Shown here piece by piece: positions 61,463-64,000 of a DNA stretch of 64,000 nucleotides; within the stretch, counting starts at the first letter, position 1, and each line of letters opens with the position of its first letter. A program made the translations under genes and the position numbers. Source of the stretch: Paenibacillus sp. FSL H8-0332 (GTDB taxonomy: Bacteria; Bacillota; Bacilli; Paenibacillales; Paenibacillaceae); NCBI RefSeq assembly GCF_037963835.1, contig NZ_CP150145.1:1178001-1242000 (forward strand), written 5' to 3'. The notes beneath the pieces are model-generated. The model was not told where the DNA came from. It was given only the letters and a program-made list of their open reading frames with translations, and did no database searches.

Positions 61463-63244
61463 ATGGATTTCAAGACTATCATACGTAGCAGTAGATACGT
61501 ATGGATGAAACGGAAAAGTTTAATTTATACTTCTGTTCTTTTTAGTCTCATATTTGGAGTGCTACCTTATTTCAATTTACTAACAACAAAACATTTACTT
61601 AATGAAATAACTGAATTGTTTACAAATGGTAACCATGTTTTTTCCACAATTATTCTATTGTTATGTGCTCAGTTTATTTTGCAAGTGGTGAGTTTCGCAT
61701 GTAGTTACATTCAACAGTATTTGGAAAAAAAAAATATTACTCTGCTTGAACATAGCTTAAGACTTGATGTTTTCAATAAATTAAATGAGATGCCTTTATG
61801 TATGTATGATGATCCTGAATTCCATAATCACTTAAATAGAATAAACAGCAACCTAGGAACCAGATTCTGGGAACCGCTGAAGAATTTCTCGGGTATGATT
61901 AGTGTTGTAATTACATTATCTTCTTATGCTGTGATTTTATTTTCAGTTCATTGGTCGTTAATTATTCTTTGTATTGTGGCCTCTATTCCTTCTTTTATTT
62001 TGTATTCTTTTCTTGAAAAGAAGAGGTACAAATTTAACGTCAAGAATGTTCTTTTGAGCAGGGAAATCAATTTTATTAATGGTATTTTAACTGAACGGGA
62101 TAATGTCAAAGAATTAAAAGTCTTTGCGTTAGGAAGATACTTTCAGGAAAGGTGGAGTCAGAAATATTTAGAATATACTAAAGGGATAAATAATTTGGAC
62201 AAGGAACAAAGTAGATCGAGAATGATCTTAGATACAATTAATTCAGTTTTTTACATATTATTCGCGGTTTTTCTTGTTTATATAATAAAAAGAAACAAAA
62301 ATATGCTTATCGGTAATTTTGTAATAGCTAATCAAGCTCTCATTAATACTCAAACTTCTTTAAGGCAATTGTCAAATTTTTTTTCTGAAACAAAAGGAAA
62401 TGTACTATTTTTGAATGACTATTTTGAATTTTTGAATATTCCTATTAATGAGAAGAATATTATCGCTGACGAAAAGGTTGAATACAGGCAAGAAGCACCC
62501 TATATCTGTTTCAAAAATGTTTATTTTAAATATAAGAATCAAGGCACATATACATTAAGAGACATCAATCTTTCAATTAATCAAGGTGAGAAGATTGCTA
62601 TAATTGGCGAGAATGGTTCTGGAAAAAGTACTCTTCTCAAATGTTTAGCTGGTCTATACACGGAGACTGAAGGAGATATTCTTCTGGAGGGTAGAAAGAT
62701 CCGTGAAATGCCTGAAGATGAGATTCAGGATAAATTCTCAGTTATTTTCCAGGATTTTATTAAGTACCCTTATTCTATAAAAGAAAATATTATGTTTGGA
62801 AATATACAGAACTCAAATGATAGCGACATTATAGAGGCTGCTCAACACTCCAATATACATAGCTTCATTAATGGTTTACCTGATGGCTACGATACGTATT
62901 TAGGTAACTATTTAAAGATTGGAATTGATTTTTCAGGGGGGCAATGGCAAAAATTAGCTATTTCACGTGCGTTGTTCAAGAATTCAGATATATTAATTCT
63001 TGATGAACCAACCTCATCATTAGATTCAAAATCGGAAATTGATATTTATAACCATTTATTCAATGTGATAGAAAATAAAACTATCATATTTGTCTCGCAC
63101 AGAATAGCTGCGGCCAGAAATGCGGATAAAATAATTATGATTAAAGACGGTGTAATTCTAGAAGAAGGCAATCATGAAGCACTATTAAATGCAAGAGGAG
63201 AGTACTATAAGCTTTATCATATGCAATTAAAGTACATCAACTAA
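61463..63244 (+). CDS. ABC exporter, fused membrane and ATPase domains
   Basis: The 593-residue protein is a half-size type I ABC exporter: six membrane helices over about 15-310, then an ATPase with Walker A GENGSGKST, a Q-loop (IFQDFIKYPYS), signature FSGGQWQKLAISRAL, Walker B ILILDEPTSSLD and VSHR. There is no N-terminal C39 peptidase domain, so any leader peptide must be cut by another protease. It would work as a homodimer. The position between redoxins and a small Cys-rich peptide suggests that it exports that peptide or provides self-protection. A GAGGGGAG site precedes ATG. Confidence 0.9.
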   Translation: MDFKTIIRSSRYVWMKRKSLIYTSVLFSLIFGVLPYFNLLTTKHLLNEITELFTNGNHVFSTIILLLCAQFILQVVSFACSYIQQYLEKKNITLLEHSLRLDVFNKLNEMPLCMYDDPEFHNHLNRINSNLGTRFWEPLKNFSGMISVVITLSSYAVILFSVHWSLIILCIVASIPSFILYSFLEKKRYKFNVKNVLLSREINFINGILTERDNVKELKVFALGRYFQERWSQKYLEYTKGINNLDKEQSRSRMILDTINSVFYILFAVFLVYIIKRNKNMLIGNFVIANQALINTQTSLRQLSNFFSETKGNVLFLNDYFEFLNIPINEKNIIADEKVEYRQEAPYICFKNVYFKYKNQGTYTLRDINLSINQGEKIAIIGENGSGKSTLLKCLAGLYTETEGDILLEGRKIREMPEDEIQDKFSVIFQDFIKYPYSIKENIMFGNIQNSNDSDIIEAAQHSNIHSFINGLPDGYDTYLGNYLKIGIDFSGGQWQKLAISRALFKNSDILILDEPTSSLDSKSEIDIYNHLFNVIENKTIIFVSHRIAAARNADKIIMIKDGVILEEGNHEALLNARGEYYKLYHMQLKYIN

Positions 63245-63268
63245 TGTCATTTTTTCAAGGAGAAAACC

Positions 63269-63787
63269 ATGAATAATTTTTTGTTGATCTCTAACATAAT
63301 TCTATGGGTTGTTGTGTTGATTGTAATCATATTGATGTATTTCTTAATAAGAACGATAGCTTCATTTGTGGACAAGTTTACGGATAAAATCCCTTCTACA
63401 TCCGATTTAGCCGGAATAAAAACGGGGGACTTAATTCCAAAGTTTAAAGCTAAAAATCAAAGAAATGAAATTATTCTATCCAGCAATTATTACGGTAAAA
63501 AATTGGTGTTTTTAAGCGACGAATGTGGAACATGTGTAGAAGTCTTGAAACGTATGAGTTTGTATACCAATCTCAATGATTTCCTTGTTATCAAATCAAT
63601 TTCATTTGGAGATAGTTTAAGTGATATAGAATATCCAATTTCAATTATCAGATCTAAAAAGATTATTAAATTATTTGGTGTAGTAAAAGTGCCTACAATT
63701 ATGACTGTAAATGATGCCGGAAGAGTAAGTGGCATTGATGAACTAACACACATGGATAATTTAGTATCTCTTCTTAGGTTCTCATAA
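63269..63787 (+). CDS. membrane-anchored thioredoxin-fold protein 4 (CGTC, MauD-like)
   Basis: The 172-residue protein has an N-terminal membrane helix (ISNIILWVVVLIVIILMYFL), a linker, then a redoxin domain beginning TGDLIPKFKAKNQRNEI as in MauD/TlpA proteins, with LVFLSDECGTCVEVL (CxxC) and VVKVPTIMTVNDAGRVSG. It starts 25 bp after the exporter gene with a CAAGGAG site. MauD relatives help to form disulfides in small cysteine-rich subunits outside the membrane, a useful model for a Cys-rich peptide substrate. Confidence 0.82.
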   Translation: MNNFLLISNIILWVVVLIVIILMYFLIRTIASFVDKFTDKIPSTSDLAGIKTGDLIPKFKAKNQRNEIILSSNYYGKKLVFLSDECGTCVEVLKRMSLYTNLNDFLVIKSISFGDSLSDIEYPISIIRSKKIIKLFGVVKVPTIMTVNDAGRVSGIDELTHMDNLVSLLRFS

Positions 63788-63818
63788 TTTAATATGCTGA
63801 AAGGAGGTGAAGAAACGT

Positions 63819-63845
63819 ATGGATAAGAAACTTTGGATTACATAA
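63819..63845 (+). CDS. 8-residue open frame with a perfect Shine-Dalgarno
   Basis: AAGGAGGTGA (63,801-63,810), an exact anti-16S match, precedes ATG 63,819, which encodes only MDKKLWIT before TAA. Such a strong site on so short a frame suggests a decayed peptide gene or a translated leader for the next gene. Confidence 0.4.
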   Translation: MDKKLWIT

Positions 63846-63896
63846 ATTTGTGAATTGAAGATATTAAGTAGTTAAAAAAACTTAAAAAAGGATGAG

Positions 63897-64000
63897 ATGA
63901 TTATTATGAGTATGTTATCCAAAGCTTTGGGAATTCAACCGAGGGTAGCAATTTGTTCTTGTACTGTTACAAAAAATCTCTGTAAAACAAGTTATTTGAC
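63897..64000 (+). CDS. start of a Cys/Ser/Thr-rich small peptide (RiPP precursor candidate), cut by window end
   Basis: ATG 63,897 (or in-frame ATG 63,906 or 63,912), after AAAAAAGGATGAG, opens a frame that is still open at the window edge. Thirty-four codons are visible. A leader-like start MSMLSKALGIQPRVA is followed by ICSCTVTKNLCKTSYL, in which three Cys and five Ser/Thr occur within 15 residues. This layout suits a ribosomal peptide that is modified or disulfide-bonded after synthesis (lantibiotic-, sactipeptide- or disulfide-type). No modification enzyme is visible; it would lie further downstream. The peptide class cannot be fixed without the rest. Confidence 0.6.
   Translation, partial: MIIMSMLSKALGIQPRVAICSCTVTKNLCKTSYL

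Noticed and set aside
58450-64000. Lanthipeptide synthetase, radical SAM or YcaO gene inside the island
   Set aside because: None of the seven genes has these motifs. If present, such a gene lies beyond the window.

Overview
The window looks like chromosomal DNA of a spore-forming Bacillota bacterium, most likely a Paenibacillus. The reasons are the GC-rich codon use over most of its length, AGGAGG-type ribosome binding sites, a sporulation sigma factor sigK, GlnR/TnrA-type operators, an IDEAL-domain protein, and purine-catabolism genes close to the puc genes of Bacillus subtilis. No rRNA, tRNA, CRISPR array, transposase or integrase is visible.

Bases 1-18,550 are a purine-degradation region. 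A gamma-glutamyltransferase-like enzyme and an amidase precede pucR (regulator) and pucB. Then come a four-gene BMP-type nucleoside/purine ABC importer, uraD, uraH, allB, allC, pucG and, after a terminator, adenine deaminase. Together they would import purine-derived substrates and convert 5-hydroxyisourate through allantoin and allantoate to ureidoglycine and glycine. Urate oxidase and xanthine dehydrogenase are not in the window. Two GlnR/TnrA-type boxes sit in the same position over the -35 elements of the pucR and importer promoters, which ties the region to nitrogen limitation.

Bases 18,550-28,350 hold an IDEAL-domain protein, ferrochelatase, an exported protein with three predicted covalent-FMN sites preceded by three Fnr/Crp-like boxes, a YhaM-type exoribonuclease, and a divergent pair consisting of an exonuclease-TerD fusion and a TerD-vWA protein. 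Several families of short dispersed repeats lie in the gaps.

Bases 28,360-38,760 look like a sulfur amino-acid salvage locus: a GNAT acetyltransferase, a LysR regulator, a cystine-type ABC importer, two flavin monooxygenases, an M20 deacylase, an FAD amine oxidase and a DinB-like protein. It resembles the ytmI-tcyJKLMN-ytmO-ytnJ-ytnL locus of B. subtilis. Bases 38,760-56,480 hold PspA and PspC proteins, an HD-domain protein, a CPBP protease, and a minus-strand run of secreted protein, membrane-fusion protein, ABC ATPase, FtsX-type permease, histidine kinase and response regulator. A divergent TetR regulator, a GNAT protein, a PP2C-like phosphatase and a SWIM-SNF2 helicase follow.

Bases 56,600-58,370 contain intact sigK, a fragment of a zeta-toxin-like kinase, and a second copy of the 3' 504 bp of sigK with an amber stop. 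Immediately beyond it the sequence turns strongly AT-rich. Bases 58,450-64,000 encode four different small thioredoxin-fold proteins (three with a membrane anchor), a NifS-like cysteine desulfurase, an ABC exporter and, at the window edge, the start of a small Cys/Ser/Thr-rich peptide. I read this as a horizontally acquired peptide-biosynthesis island (RiPP-like) that landed next to sigK and continues past the window. It is the most likely place for an undescribed system.
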